57,364 nt of DNA. It comes from Devosia sp. GTDB taxonomy: Bacteria > Pseudomonadota > Alphaproteobacteria > Rhizobiales > Devosiaceae. The notes under the pieces are model-generated. The model did no database searches, was not told the origin of the DNA, and saw only the letters and a list, made by a program, of their open reading frames with translations. The stretch lies in the NCBI RefSeq assembly GCF_014860165.1, contig NZ_JACZKG010000059.1, positions 1 to 57,364 on the forward strand. The letters are read 5' to 3'. This document shows, piece after piece, positions 8,923-17,813 of the stretch (position 1 is its first letter; each line of letters starts with the position of its first letter). The position numbers and the translations under genes were made by a program.

Positions 8923-9849
8923 TCAATTGCTGGGCAGGAACGGCTTGCCGAGACAGGCCGGTGCATTGGTGGAGGCGTCGCGGCGGATCGAGATCAGCAC
9001 CAGCACGACGACGGTGGCAAGGTAGGGCAGAGCGGCCCAGAGCTCGGAAGGAATGGCGCTGAGCGGACCGCCGCCGGCCTTGGCATAGAGCTCCATGGTC
9101 ATGACCAGCCCGAAGAGATAGGCGCCCGCCAGCAGCCGGAACGGCCGCCACGACGCGAACACCACCAGCGCCACGGCGATCCAGCCGCGTCCCGCCGTCA
9201 TGCGCTCGGCCCATTGCGGTGTCAGCAGCAGCGGGAAGCAGGCCCCGGCAATGCCGGCCATGGCGCCACCGAACATCACCGCCATGTAGCGCACGCCAAT
9301 CACCGAATAACCGATGGAGTGGGCGGAAAGGTCATTCTCGCCCACGGCGCGCAGGATCAGGCCGGCCCGCGTTCTCTTGAGGAAATACCAGATGGCCACG
9401 ACCATGAAGAGCGCGAAATAAACCAGGGCCGAATAGCCGAACAGCACGCGCCAGAACGGATCGGCAGCGAGGCCCGGAAACAGCGGACCCAGCAGGGTCA
9501 CCGGCTTGGCGCTATAGCCCTGCCCCGCCAGGGCCGACAGGCCGGTGCCGAAAATGGTCAGCGCCAGTCCGGTTGCGGTCTGGTTGGCGGAGAGGCTGAG
9601 GGTGAGAAAGCCGAAGATAAGCGATGTGGCCACGCCTGCCGCCGCTGCCATCAGGATCGCCAGGTAGTGGTTGCCGGTAACGAAGACGATGACGAAGGCG
9701 GTGATCGCCCCCACCAGCATCATGCCCTCGACGCCCAGGTTGAGCACGCCGGCGCGTTCCACCACCAACTCGCCCAGAGCCGCGATCAGGATCGGTGTCG
9801 ATGCGCCGACCACGGTGATGATGACGGCGATGATCAGGTCCGTGCTCAT
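8923..9849 (-). CDS. BMP-type ABC transporter permease 2
   Basis: A 308-residue polytopic membrane protein of the branched-chain/BMP permease family (YufQ-like), with GELVVERAGVLNLGVEGMMLVGA near the N-terminus and END-SAHSIGYSVIGVRYMAVMFGGA in the middle. It forms the membrane channel with the product of 9846-10928. Its ATG overlaps the upstream permease stop as ATGA. The binding-protein gene follows after 52 bases. Confidence 0.92.
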   Translation of the reverse strand: MSTDLIIAVIITVVGASTPILIAALGELVVERAGVLNLGVEGMMLVGAITAFVIVFVTGNHYLAILMAAAAGVATSLIFGFLTLSLSANQTATGLALTIFGTGLSALAGQGYSAKPVTLLGPLFPGLAADPFWRVLFGYSALVYFALFMVVAIWYFLKRTRAGLILRAVGENDLSAHSIGYSVIGVRYMAVMFGGAMAGIAGACFPLLLTPQWAERMTAGRGWIAVALVVFASWRPFRLLAGAYLFGLVMTMELYAKAGGGPLSAIPSELWAALPYLATVVVLVLISIRRDASTNAPACLGKPFLPSN

Positions 9850-10928
9850 GGGGCGACCCCTGCCGCCTGCGGCGCCACGCGCCTGATGCGGTAGCGGATG
9901 AGGATATCCCCCGCCAGCAGGAAGAACAGCATCATCGCCTGGAACACGCCGGTCGCCGAATTGGAGAGCCCGATGCTGGTCTGCGCCACTTCGCCGCCCA
10001 CGAAGGTGATGGCCATGACGATGCCGGCAAAGATGACCCCGAGCGGATTGAGCCGGCCCAGGAAGGCCACGATGATGGCGGTGAAGCCGTAATTAGTCGG
10101 AAAGCCCGGCACCATGCGCTGGAATGGTCCGGCCACTTCGAGCATGCCCGCCATGCCGGCAAGCCCGCCACTGACCAGCAGCGCCAGCCAGATCGTCTTG
10201 TTCTCCGAAAACCCGCCATAGCGCGCCGCATGCGGCGCCGCGCCGACCACCTTCATCTGGTAGCCGAAGACTGAGCGGGACATGACGAACCAGGCCACCA
10301 GGGCCACGACGATGGCGATGGGCACGCCCAGATGCACGATGGTGGTGGGGATGATGGTGGGCAGCCGCGCCGCTTCCGAAAAGATGCGGGTCTGCGGAAA
10401 GCCCATGCCCATGGGGTCCTTCCAGGGGGCACGGACCAGGTAGTAGATCAGTTGCACGGAGGCATAGGTCAGCATCAGCGAAGTCAGGATTTCGTTGACG
10501 TTGAGCCGCGTCTTGAGCAGCGCCGGGATGGCCGCATAGGCCGCCCCGCCCAGCACGCCGGCCACCAGCATCAGCGGCAGGATCCACCAGCCCGTCATGC
10601 CATAGGTCGCCAGCGCCACCCAGGTCGCGGCGAGCCCCCCCATGATATACTGGCCCTCGGCGCCGATATTCCAGACATTGGCGCGATAGGCGATGGACAG
10701 GCCCGTGCCGATGATGATCAGCGGCGCCGCCTTGACCCCGAGATCCTGCCATTTGAACGAATTGGTCAGCGGCGTGAGGAAGATTTCCCGCACCGCGCCC
10801 ACCCCGTCATAGCCGATCAGCGAGAACAGGATCGCCCCGACCACCATGGTCAGCACCACGGCCGCCACCGGGGTGGCATAGACCATGGCCTGCGAGGGCT
10901 CGCGCCGCTTTTCAAGCCGGAACTGCAT
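9846..10928 (-). CDS. BMP-type ABC transporter permease 1
   Basis: A 360-residue membrane protein of the YufP-like permease family, with GLSIAYRANVWNIGAEGQYIMGG and VNEILTSLMLTYASVQLIYYLV. The start is placed at 10928 (MQFRLEKRREPS), which overlaps the ATPase gene end by 17 bases. The upstream in-frame ATG at 10958 lies inside the ATPase gene. The tight overlaps on both sides indicate one transcript and coordinated assembly of the transporter. Confidence 0.92.
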   Translation of the reverse strand: MQFRLEKRREPSQAMVYATPVAAVVLTMVVGAILFSLIGYDGVGAVREIFLTPLTNSFKWQDLGVKAAPLIIIGTGLSIAYRANVWNIGAEGQYIMGGLAATWVALATYGMTGWWILPLMLVAGVLGGAAYAAIPALLKTRLNVNEILTSLMLTYASVQLIYYLVRAPWKDPMGMGFPQTRIFSEAARLPTIIPTTIVHLGVPIAIVVALVAWFVMSRSVFGYQMKVVGAAPHAARYGGFSENKTIWLALLVSGGLAGMAGMLEVAGPFQRMVPGFPTNYGFTAIIVAFLGRLNPLGVIFAGIVMAITFVGGEVAQTSIGLSNSATGVFQAMMLFFLLAGDILIRYRIRRVAPQAAGVAP

Positions 10929-12456
10929 CGCGCGCCTCCGCCTGTCCATGCACGCCACCCATCAGCAGCCCAATTTCCTCGACGCTCATCTCGCCGGTTG
11001 GGCGCGCGGGCGACAGATGCCCCATATTGATCACCGCCAGCGTATCGCACAGTGCCCTGAGTTCATCGAGGTCCTGGCTGATGACCACGATAGCCGAGCC
11101 GGCCGCCGCCAGGTCCACCAGCGCCTGATGGATCGCCGCTGCCGCACCGGCATCGACGCCCCAGGTCGGCTGGCTCACCACCAGCACGCTCGGCTTCTGC
11201 AGAATCTCCCGGCCCATAATGTATTTCTGGAGGTTCCCCCCCGACAGCGAGCCGGCGGTCGATGCCGGTCCCAGTGCCTTGACGGCGAAATCGGCGATGA
11301 CCCGGCCGGTATAGGTCTTGGCGGCGCCCGAATTGATCAGCCCCAGCATGACCATGCCAAGGCGGTCGCGCGCGGTCAGCACCGAATTGTCCGAAAGCGT
11401 GAAGTCGCCCACCGCGGCATGGCCGTTGCGCTCCTCGGGCACGGCGCAGAGGCCGCGCTTGCGGCGGCCCGTCGTATCGAGCAGGCCCAGCGGAAACCCG
11501 TCGAGGGTGATCGCGTCCTTGTCGCCGCTGCGGACTTCGCCGCTGAGCGCATCGAGCAGCGCGTTCTGACCATTGCCGGCCACCCCGGCAATGCCGAAGA
11601 TTTCGCCCGCCCGGACCGTGAAGCTCACATTGTCGACCGGCACATCGAAATGACCGGTCTTGGCCGTCGACAGCCGCGACACCACCAGCTTGGGCTGCCC
11701 GAGGCTCCGCCCCTCGCCACGCACAATGTCCTTGAGACCGGCGCCGATCATCTTCTCGGCCATCGACCGGCTGGTCTCCTGTTTGGGGTCGCAGGTATCG
11801 ACCAGCTTGCCGCCGCGCAGAATGGTGGCGGTGTCGCACAGCGCTTTGATCTCGTGCAGCTTGTGCGAGATATAGAGAATGGAACAACCCTCTGCGGCCA
11901 GCTTGCGCAGCACTTCGAACAGTTGCTCGACTTCCTGCGGCGTCAGCACCGAGGTGGGCTCGTCCATGATGAGCAGCTTGGGCTCCAGCAGCAGCGCCCG
12001 CACGATCTCGATGCGCTGGCGCTCACCCACCGACAGGGTCGCCACCGTCCGGTGCGGGTCGAGCAGCAGGCCATATTGCGTCATCACCGCGCGGATGCGC
12101 GCTTCGAGCTGGCGCGACGGGATTTTGCTGTCCATGCCCAGCGCAATGTTCTCGAGCACGGTGAGGGCTTCAAACAGCGAAAAGTGCTGGAATACCATGC
12201 CGATGCCCAGCTTGCGGGCGGCCTTGGGATTGGCGACGGTCACGGGCGAACCGTCCCAGCGGATCTCTCCCGCATCGGGCTGCATGATGCCGTAGATCAT
12301 CTTGACCAGGGTGGATTTGCCGGCGCCATTCTCGCCCAAAAGCGCATGGATTTCGCCCGGCTTGACGGCAAAGGTGACGTTGTCATTGGCCAGAACGCCG
12401 GGAAAGCGTTTGGTGATGCCGGTCAATTCGAGCCGATACGGCATACTAGCGTCCAA
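10912..12456 (-). CDS. BMP-type ABC transporter ATP-binding protein (tandem ABC domains)
   Basis: A 514-residue protein with two ABC domains in tandem, as in RbsA/YufO. Domain 1 has an intact Walker A GENGAGKST, signature LSVGERQR and Walker B LLIMDEPT. Domain 2 is degenerate, with GVAGNGQNAL at Walker A and VVSQPTWGVD at Walker B, but an intact LSGGNLQK. This asymmetry is normal for the family. The first ATG at 12456 overlaps xdhC by 11 bases; an alternative ATG at 12444 (MPYRLELTG) overlaps less and fits the family start better. It powers uptake of the BMP-protein ligand. Confidence 0.93.
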   Translation of the reverse strand: MDASMPYRLELTGITKRFPGVLANDNVTFAVKPGEIHALLGENGAGKSTLVKMIYGIMQPDAGEIRWDGSPVTVANPKAARKLGIGMVFQHFSLFEALTVLENIALGMDSKIPSRQLEARIRAVMTQYGLLLDPHRTVATLSVGERQRIEIVRALLLEPKLLIMDEPTSVLTPQEVEQLFEVLRKLAAEGCSILYISHKLHEIKALCDTATILRGGKLVDTCDPKQETSRSMAEKMIGAGLKDIVRGEGRSLGQPKLVVSRLSTAKTGHFDVPVDNVSFTVRAGEIFGIAGVAGNGQNALLDALSGEVRSGDKDAITLDGFPLGLLDTTGRRKRGLCAVPEERNGHAAVGDFTLSDNSVLTARDRLGMVMLGLINSGAAKTYTGRVIADFAVKALGPASTAGSLSGGNLQKYIMGREILQKPSVLVVSQPTWGVDAGAAAAIHQALVDLAAAGSAIVVISQDLDELRALCDTLAVINMGHLSPARPTGEMSVEEIGLLMGGVHGQAEARDAVPA

Positions 12457-13309
12457 TCACCACCCCCAATGATTTGGGGGCGCGTGCCCGCGCAATCTCA
12501 GCTTCCCGTTGCCCAATGTGGACCATAATTTCCGCTGCCGCCAGTGCCGCAATGACCGCGGGGCGCTTATCCCCAAGGCCCTGTTGTCCGATGGGCGAGA
12601 CCAGGCGCTCCAGCGCCCTGGCGTCGCCACCTTCGGCCCTGAACCAGCTCGAGAACCTGGCGCGTTTGGTCTGGCTGCCGACCATGCCGATATAGGGGCT
12701 GTCGCTGCGGGCCAGCGCTTCCTGCGCGAGGAGGAAATCCAGTGCATGGTCATGGGTCAGGATGACATAGCTGCTGCCCTCGGGCGCGGAGCGCACCACG
12801 GCCTCCGGCATGGCGACGACGCGAGCCGCAATGCCTTCTGGAAGCAGCTCGAGTTCTTCGCGCCGCGTATCGATCACCTCAAGCTGCACGGGCAGCAGCG
12901 ACAGAATTTGCGCCAGCGCCCGACCGACATGGCCGGCGCCGAAGACGAAGACATGCGGCAGGGCGGCGTCTTCGGCGACGATCTGCGCCGTCAGCTGATC
13001 GCGCAGGCTGGCATTGGCATAACGCAGGCTCACCTCAACCCGGCCGCCGCAGCACTGGCCGATTTCGGGGCCCAGCGGCACGTCCATGGCCTCCTCGGCC
13101 TGCCCATTGGCGATCAACCGGCGGGCATGCTCGATGACCATATATTCCAGTGCCCCACCGCCGATGGTGCCGAACAGGTCGGTGCGTCCGACCAGCATGA
13201 ACGTGCCCTGTTCGCGGGGCGATGAGCCGCGGACTGATGTGAGGGTGCAGACGATCGCGTCGGGGTTAGTGGCGAGGAAGTGGGTGAGTTGGGTGGTGCG
13301 GGAGGTCAT
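12446..13309 (-). CDS. xdhC: Xanthine dehydrogenase accessory protein XdhC
   Basis: A 287-residue protein. The N-terminal XdhC/CoxI domain has CTLTSVRGSSPREQGTFMLV and GTIGGGALEY, and a cysteine pair in IGQCCGGRVEV. A Rossmann-like C-terminal domain contains HVFVFGAGHVGRALAQ. Family members bind molybdenum cofactor, help sulfurate it and insert it into XdhB. It is separated from xdhB by 199 bases holding a palindromic repeat, and its end overlaps the transporter ATPase gene, tying cofactor insertion to purine uptake in one unit. Confidence 0.94.
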   Translation of the reverse strand: MTSRTTQLTHFLATNPDAIVCTLTSVRGSSPREQGTFMLVGRTDLFGTIGGGALEYMVIEHARRLIANGQAEEAMDVPLGPEIGQCCGGRVEVSLRYANASLRDQLTAQIVAEDAALPHVFVFGAGHVGRALAQILSLLPVQLEVIDTRREELELLPEGIAARVVAMPEAVVRSAPEGSSYVILTHDHALDFLLAQEALARSDSPYIGMVGSQTKRARFSSWFRAEGGDARALERLVSPIGQQGLGDKRPAVIAALAAAEIMVHIGQREAEIARARAPKSLGVVIGR

Positions 13310-13348
13310 GACAGGCTCCCAGTGGCACTCGGCGGCGCGGCGCCTGCT

Positions 13349-13474
13349 TCACCTCTCCCTTTGGGGGAGAGGTCGGCCGAAGGCCGGGTGAGGGGGCCTT
13401 TCCTGGATACCGTGCGTGGGAAAGGCCCCCTCACCCGACCCAAGAGGGTCGACCTCTCCCCCGAAGGGAGAGGT
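13349..13474. repeat. RIME-like palindromic element
   Basis: The outer arms are CACCTCTCCCTTTGGGGGAGAGG and its partner at the right end. The inner arms are GTGAGGGGGCCTTTCC and GGAAAGGCCCCCTCAC. It is very close to the copy at 4871-4995. It fills the xdhB-xdhC gap inside what is otherwise a continuous minus-strand gene run. Confidence 0.87.
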
Positions 13475-13508
13475 GATGTGGCGCTCGCCCGGGCGTCGGC
13501 ATGCATCC

Positions 13509-15839
13509 TCACCCTCGCGCCTCCCGCTTCAGTCGTTCACAGCCCATCAGCACCCGCTCGGGCGTCACCGGCGTATCCAGCCGCGGCGCAATTCCGTAGT
13601 CCGCCACAGCAGCCACCGCCATGCTCAGCGCCTCGACCACGCTCATCGCCAGCATCAGCGGCGGCTCGCCCACGGCCTTGGAGCGACCGATAGTCGGCTC
13701 GGCATTAGCGGACCATTCGGCCAACCTGACGTTGAAGACCGCCGGCACGTCGCTGGCGAGCGGGATCTTGTAGGTGGACGGTGCCTTGGTGCGCAGTTGG
13801 CCCTTGTCGTCCCACACCAGTTCCTCAGTGGTCAGCCAACCCATGCCCTGGATGAAGCCGCCTTCGACCTGGCCGATATCGATGGCCGGATTGAGCGACT
13901 TGCCCACGTCATGCAGGATATCGACACGATCGACCGTGTATTCACCGGTCAGCGTATCGATGGTCACCTCGCTGACCGAGGCGCCATAGGCGAAATAGTA
14001 GAACGGATGCCCCCGGCCCGTGGCGCGATCCCAGTGGATTTTCGGCGTCTGGTAGAAGCCGGCCGCCGAGAGCTGCACGCGGTTGAGATAGGCCGACGCC
14101 GCCAGTTCGGCGAAAGGCACGAACCTGGCGCCGGCCTGGATGCCGCCCTGCACCCATTGCACTTCGGCCTCGGCGACCTGATGCAACTTGGCTGCATGCG
14201 CAGTCAGCCGCTCCTTGATCTGACGGGCGGCATCATAGGCCGCCATGCCGTTGAGATCGGAGCCGGACGACGCGGCCGTAGCCGAGGTGTTCGGCACCTT
14301 GCCTGTCGTCGTCGCCATGATCTTGACCACGTCCAGCCCGACGCCAAAGGCATCGGCCAGCACCTGCGCCACCTTGATATAGAGCCCCTGGCCCATCTCG
14401 GTGCCGCCATGGCTGAGATGGATCGAGCCATCCTTGTAGACATGCACCAGCGCGCCGGCCTGATTATACCAGGTGGCGGTGAAGGAGATGCCGAACTTGA
14501 CCGGCGTCAGCGCGATGCCCTTCTTGAGGATCGGGCTGCCCTGGTTGTAGCTCAGGATCGCCGCACGGCGCGCCTGGTAGTCCGCGCTGGCCTCCAGTTC
14601 GTCCACGATGCGGTGGATGATGTTGTCTTCCACCGTCTGGTGGTAGGGCGTCACATTATTGGTGTCGAGGCCGTAGAAATTGGCCCTGCGAATCTCGAGC
14701 GGATCCTTGCCCAGGGCATAGGCGATATCCTCGATCCAGCGCTCGGCCGCCATCATGCCCTGCGGCCCGCCGAAGCCACGGAAAGCCGTGTTGGAGACGG
14801 TATTGGTATAGAGCGGCTCGCTGCGCACCCGCACCGCCGGATACCAATAGGCATTGTCGGCATGGAACAGCGCCCGGTCCGTCACCGGGCCGCTGAGGTC
14901 GGACGAGAAGCCGGCGCGGGCGCCATAGACGGCATCGACCGCGTGGATCTTGCCGCTGTCGTCATAGCCCACGTCATAGTCGACCACGAAATCGTGCCGC
15001 TTGCCGGTGGCCGTCATGTCGTCGTCGCGGTCGGGGCGGATCTTGCAGGCGCGGTTCCATTTCTTGGCCGCCAGTGCCGCCACGGCGGCAAACAGGTTGC
15101 CCTGCGTTTCCTTGCCGCCAAAGCCACCGCCCATGCGCCGCACATTGACCGTCACCGCATGGTGCCGGATGGCCAGCACCTGCGCCACCATCAACTGCAC
15201 CTCGCTCGGATGCTGCGTCGACGAGAAAACAGTCACGTCCTCGTCCTCGCCCGGCACCGCCATGGCGATGTGCCCTTCAAGGTAGAAGTGGTCCTGCCCG
15301 CCGATCGCGATACTGCCCTTGAGCCGGTGCGGGGCCGCAGCCAGGCCCGCCTCGATATCGCCACGCTCCAGCTTGAGCGGCTCGGTCACCAGCTTGCCGC
15401 CCGCCGCCTGCGCCGCGCGGACATCGGTATGGTGTTGGAGTTCCCGGTACTCCACCTTGGCCAGATGGGCGGCGCGCCGCGCCTGGTCCCGCGTCTCCGC
15501 CACCACGGCAAACAGCGGCTGCCCCCAGAAATGCACCTTGTCGGTGGCGAAAACCGGCTCGTCATGCTTGTGGCTGGGCGAAACGTCATTCTCGCCCGGA
15601 ATGTCCTCGGCAGTCAGAATGCCGATCACGCCCAGTGCCGCCTTCACGGCCGCATAATCGATGGAGACAATCTCCGCATGCGCCCGCGTCGACAGCGCCA
15701 GATAAGCATGAACCGTGCCCGCAGGCTCGATCATGTCGTCGATATATTCGGCCGTGCCGGCAACATGCTTGGGCCCGCTGTCATGCCGGGTCGAAGTGTG
15801 GAGCGAGGCCAGCGCGATGGGCGCTTCGTGCTTGTTCAT
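13509..15839 (-). CDS. xdhB: Xanthine dehydrogenase molybdopterin-binding subunit
   Basis: A 776-residue large subunit that carries the molybdenum cofactor and hydroxylates hypoxanthine/xanthine to urate. Visible motifs are GTAEYIDDM near the N-terminus, GGGFGGKETQG (about 285), FRGFGGPQGM (about 362), GGTEMGQGLYIK (about 480) and, near the C-terminus, VGEPPLMLAMS with the catalytic Glu. The start is set at 15839 (MNKHEAPIAL) with a GGGAGGTGGC ribosome site and a 4-base ATGA overlap with xdhA. An upstream in-frame ATG lies inside xdhA. It pairs with XdhA and needs XdhC. Confidence 0.96.
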   Translation of the reverse strand: MNKHEAPIALASLHTSTRHDSGPKHVAGTAEYIDDMIEPAGTVHAYLALSTRAHAEIVSIDYAAVKAALGVIGILTAEDIPGENDVSPSHKHDEPVFATDKVHFWGQPLFAVVAETRDQARRAAHLAKVEYRELQHHTDVRAAQAAGGKLVTEPLKLERGDIEAGLAAAPHRLKGSIAIGGQDHFYLEGHIAMAVPGEDEDVTVFSSTQHPSEVQLMVAQVLAIRHHAVTVNVRRMGGGFGGKETQGNLFAAVAALAAKKWNRACKIRPDRDDDMTATGKRHDFVVDYDVGYDDSGKIHAVDAVYGARAGFSSDLSGPVTDRALFHADNAYWYPAVRVRSEPLYTNTVSNTAFRGFGGPQGMMAAERWIEDIAYALGKDPLEIRRANFYGLDTNNVTPYHQTVEDNIIHRIVDELEASADYQARRAAILSYNQGSPILKKGIALTPVKFGISFTATWYNQAGALVHVYKDGSIHLSHGGTEMGQGLYIKVAQVLADAFGVGLDVVKIMATTTGKVPNTSATAASSGSDLNGMAAYDAARQIKERLTAHAAKLHQVAEAEVQWVQGGIQAGARFVPFAELAASAYLNRVQLSAAGFYQTPKIHWDRATGRGHPFYYFAYGASVSEVTIDTLTGEYTVDRVDILHDVGKSLNPAIDIGQVEGGFIQGMGWLTTEELVWDDKGQLRTKAPSTYKIPLASDVPAVFNVRLAEWSANAEPTIGRSKAVGEPPLMLAMSVVEALSMAVAAVADYGIAPRLDTPVTPERVLMGCERLKREARG

Positions 15840-17302
15840 GCCACCTCCCGCCGGAGCCGCTGGCCGTGGCCGGTGGTTTCGAGGAAAAACCGCTGCAGCA
15901 GGTTCCGCGCCGTGAGCAGGCGATAGTCGGCGCTGGCCCGCATGTCCGAAATCGGCTGGTAGTCCTCGCCAAACACGGCCATCGCCGCATCCACCGTCGC
16001 CTGCGTCCACGGCTTGCCGACCAAAGCCGCCTCGACCGCCTTGGCGCGCTTGGGCGTCGCCGCCATGCCGCCAAATGCCACCCGCGCCATACCGACGAGA
16101 CCCGCGTCATTGACGAAAACGCGGAATGCGCCGCATAGCGCCGAAATGTCCTCCTCACGGCGCTTGGAAATCTTGTAGACGGCGAACTTCTCGCCCTCGG
16201 GCAGCCGCGGGATGGTGACGCTTTCGACGAACTCCCCCGGTTGCCGGTCCTGCTTGCCATAGGCCAGGAAATAATCCTCGAGCTTGATCTCGCGACGATG
16301 CTCGCCCCTGCGCAGATGCAACTTGGCCCCCAGCGCGATGAAGGGTGGTGGCGTATCGCCAATGGGCGAACCGTTGGCGATATTGCCCCCGATAGTGCCC
16401 ATATTGCGGATCTGCTCGCCGGCAATGCGGTTCCACAACTCGCCCATATCGGGGAAATTGGCGGCCACGACAGGCAGGGCCTCGGAATAGCTTACCCCCG
16501 CATAGAACCGGACCTCGCTGTCATTCTCGGCGATGCGCTTGAGCTCCTGCAGGTGGTTGATGAAGATCACCGGCCCGATCGGCCGCATGAACTTGGTGAC
16601 CCACAGGCCCACATCGGTGGAGCCGTTGACAATGGTGGCATCGGGATTGGCTTCGTAGATCGCGGCGAAATCGTCGAGACTGCCGGGCACGATGATGCGA
16701 TCGGCGCCCTCGCCGATCTCGACGCGCCTGCCGTCATTGATTGCAGCGATCTGGCTCTTGAGCGCGATGCGCTCGGCCCAGAGCGGGTCAGCCTCCGGAC
16801 GGCCATGGCTGGAAATCGCCTTGCCGGCGCGGATGATGGGCGCATAGCCGGTGCAGCGGCACAGATTGCCCTGCAGCGCCTTCTCTATCGCCCCCTGGCT
16901 CGGATCGGGATCGCGCATCCACAGGCCATAAAGGCTCATCACGAAGCCCGGCGTGCAGAAGCCGCATTGGCTGCCATGGTGGTCCACCATCGCCTGCTGC
17001 ACGGGATGCAGTACCCCGTCCTTGCCGCGCAGATGTTCCACCGTCACCACATGGGTGCCGTGCAGGCTGCCGACAAAGCGGATGCACGCCGTCACCGAGT
17101 CATAGACGATGTCGTCGCCCATCAGCCGGCCGACCAGCACCGTGCAGGCGCCGCAATCGCCCTCGGCGCAGCCTTCCTTGGAGCCGCGCAGGCGCCGGTC
17201 GAGCCGCAGCCAGTCGAGCAGCGTCGTATCGGGCTTCACATCGGTAAGGCTGATTTCCTCGTCGTTGAGGATGAAGCGGATGGCGCCCGAAACCTCGGTC
17301 AT
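15836..17302 (-). CDS. xdhA: Xanthine dehydrogenase small subunit (2Fe-2S and FAD)
   Basis: A 488-residue protein with three parts. The first 2Fe-2S cluster has C45, C50, C53 and C73 (GCAEGDCGAC...C). The second 2Fe-2S domain has C113, C116, C148 and C150 (CGFC...CRC). An FAD-binding domain runs from about 185 to 360 (PGSLDDFAAIYEANPDATIVNG; GTIGGNIANGSPIGDTPP), followed by a CO-dehydrogenase flavoprotein C-terminal domain. It passes electrons from the molybdenum centre in XdhB to NAD+. It starts 2 bases after the uraH stop, so the two genes are surely cotranscribed. Confidence 0.96.
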   Translation of the reverse strand: MTEVSGAIRFILNDEEISLTDVKPDTTLLDWLRLDRRLRGSKEGCAEGDCGACTVLVGRLMGDDIVYDSVTACIRFVGSLHGTHVVTVEHLRGKDGVLHPVQQAMVDHHGSQCGFCTPGFVMSLYGLWMRDPDPSQGAIEKALQGNLCRCTGYAPIIRAGKAISSHGRPEADPLWAERIALKSQIAAINDGRRVEIGEGADRIIVPGSLDDFAAIYEANPDATIVNGSTDVGLWVTKFMRPIGPVIFINHLQELKRIAENDSEVRFYAGVSYSEALPVVAANFPDMGELWNRIAGEQIRNMGTIGGNIANGSPIGDTPPPFIALGAKLHLRRGEHRREIKLEDYFLAYGKQDRQPGEFVESVTIPRLPEGEKFAVYKISKRREEDISALCGAFRVFVNDAGLVGMARVAFGGMAATPKRAKAVEAALVGKPWTQATVDAAMAVFGEDYQPISDMRASADYRLLTARNLLQRFFLETTGHGQRLRREVA

Positions 17303-17304
17303 CC

Positions 17305-17661
17305 CTAGCTCCCCCGATAGGTCGAATAGGCGAAGGGGCTCACCAGCAGGGGCACGTGATAATGCTTGTCCTCGGAAATGGTGAAGCGAACCGGCACCAC
17401 GTCGAGAAACGGCGTTTCGAGCTCCACTCCGAGCCTTTCGAAATACTGCCCGACATGGAAATGGATCTCGAACTCGCCATGCTGGAACTGGTCTTCATCC
17501 AGCAGTGGCTGATCCACCCGACCATCGGCATTGGTATAGCTGTCGGCGATGTGATGGTTGTGGTCGCCGTGCACGAACAGCAACTCGATCCGCATGCCAC
17601 GCGCCGGCTTGCCGTGCATGGTGTCCAGGACATGCGTCGTAAGGCGTCCACTACCCGCCAT
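17305..17661 (-). CDS. uraH: 5-hydroxyisourate hydrolase (HIUase)
   Basis: A 118-residue transthyretin-like protein that opens 5-hydroxyisourate to OHCU. Diagnostic parts are LTTHVLDTMHGKPA at the N-terminus, the HGDHNHH loop, GRVDQPLL, and the C-terminal YRGS that forms the active site with neighbouring subunits. The start at 17661 (MAGSGRLTTHV) fits the family; an in-frame ATG ten codons upstream is less likely. It is the promoter-proximal gene of the minus-strand xdh unit and acts right after PuuD. Divergent to it is the allantoinase/decarboxylase fusion that takes the next steps. Confidence 0.95.
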   Translation of the reverse strand: MAGSGRLTTHVLDTMHGKPARGMRIELLFVHGDHNHHIADSYTNADGRVDQPLLDEDQFQHGEFEIHFHVGQYFERLGVELETPFLDVVPVRFTISEDKHYHVPLLVSPFAYSTYRGS

Positions 17662-17729
17662 CTGCTGCTCCGTATATCGTCCCCGAAGCACGAGACTATC
17701 GCATCAGGCCCGATGCGCAATGCCCATTT

Positions 17730-17745
17730 TTTACCATCTGGTCCA
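17730..17745. promoter_or_regulatory. RutR-box-like palindrome between uraH and the allantoinase fusion gene
   Basis: TTTACCATCTGGTCCA is an imperfect palindrome with an ACCA-TC-TGGT core, flanked by T-rich runs. It fits the known RutR consensus TTGACCANNTGGTCAA at most positions. It lies in the only divergent intergenic gap of the purine cluster, so one regulator could control both arms. Related sites occur at 35893 and 52039. No candidate regulator gene is visible in the cluster. Confidence 0.5.
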
Positions 17746-17813
17746 TTTTTGTGCATCTTGATCCGGTGCACAGGATTCATACTGTCGCCGCATCACCAGA
17801 CGAGAGCACAGCC

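Noticed and set aside
13416..15926. An 836-codon open frame on plus, opposite xdhB
   Set aside because: It is the antisense image of a clear xdhB gene in GC-rich DNA. The translation is rich in Arg, His and Gly and fits no family.
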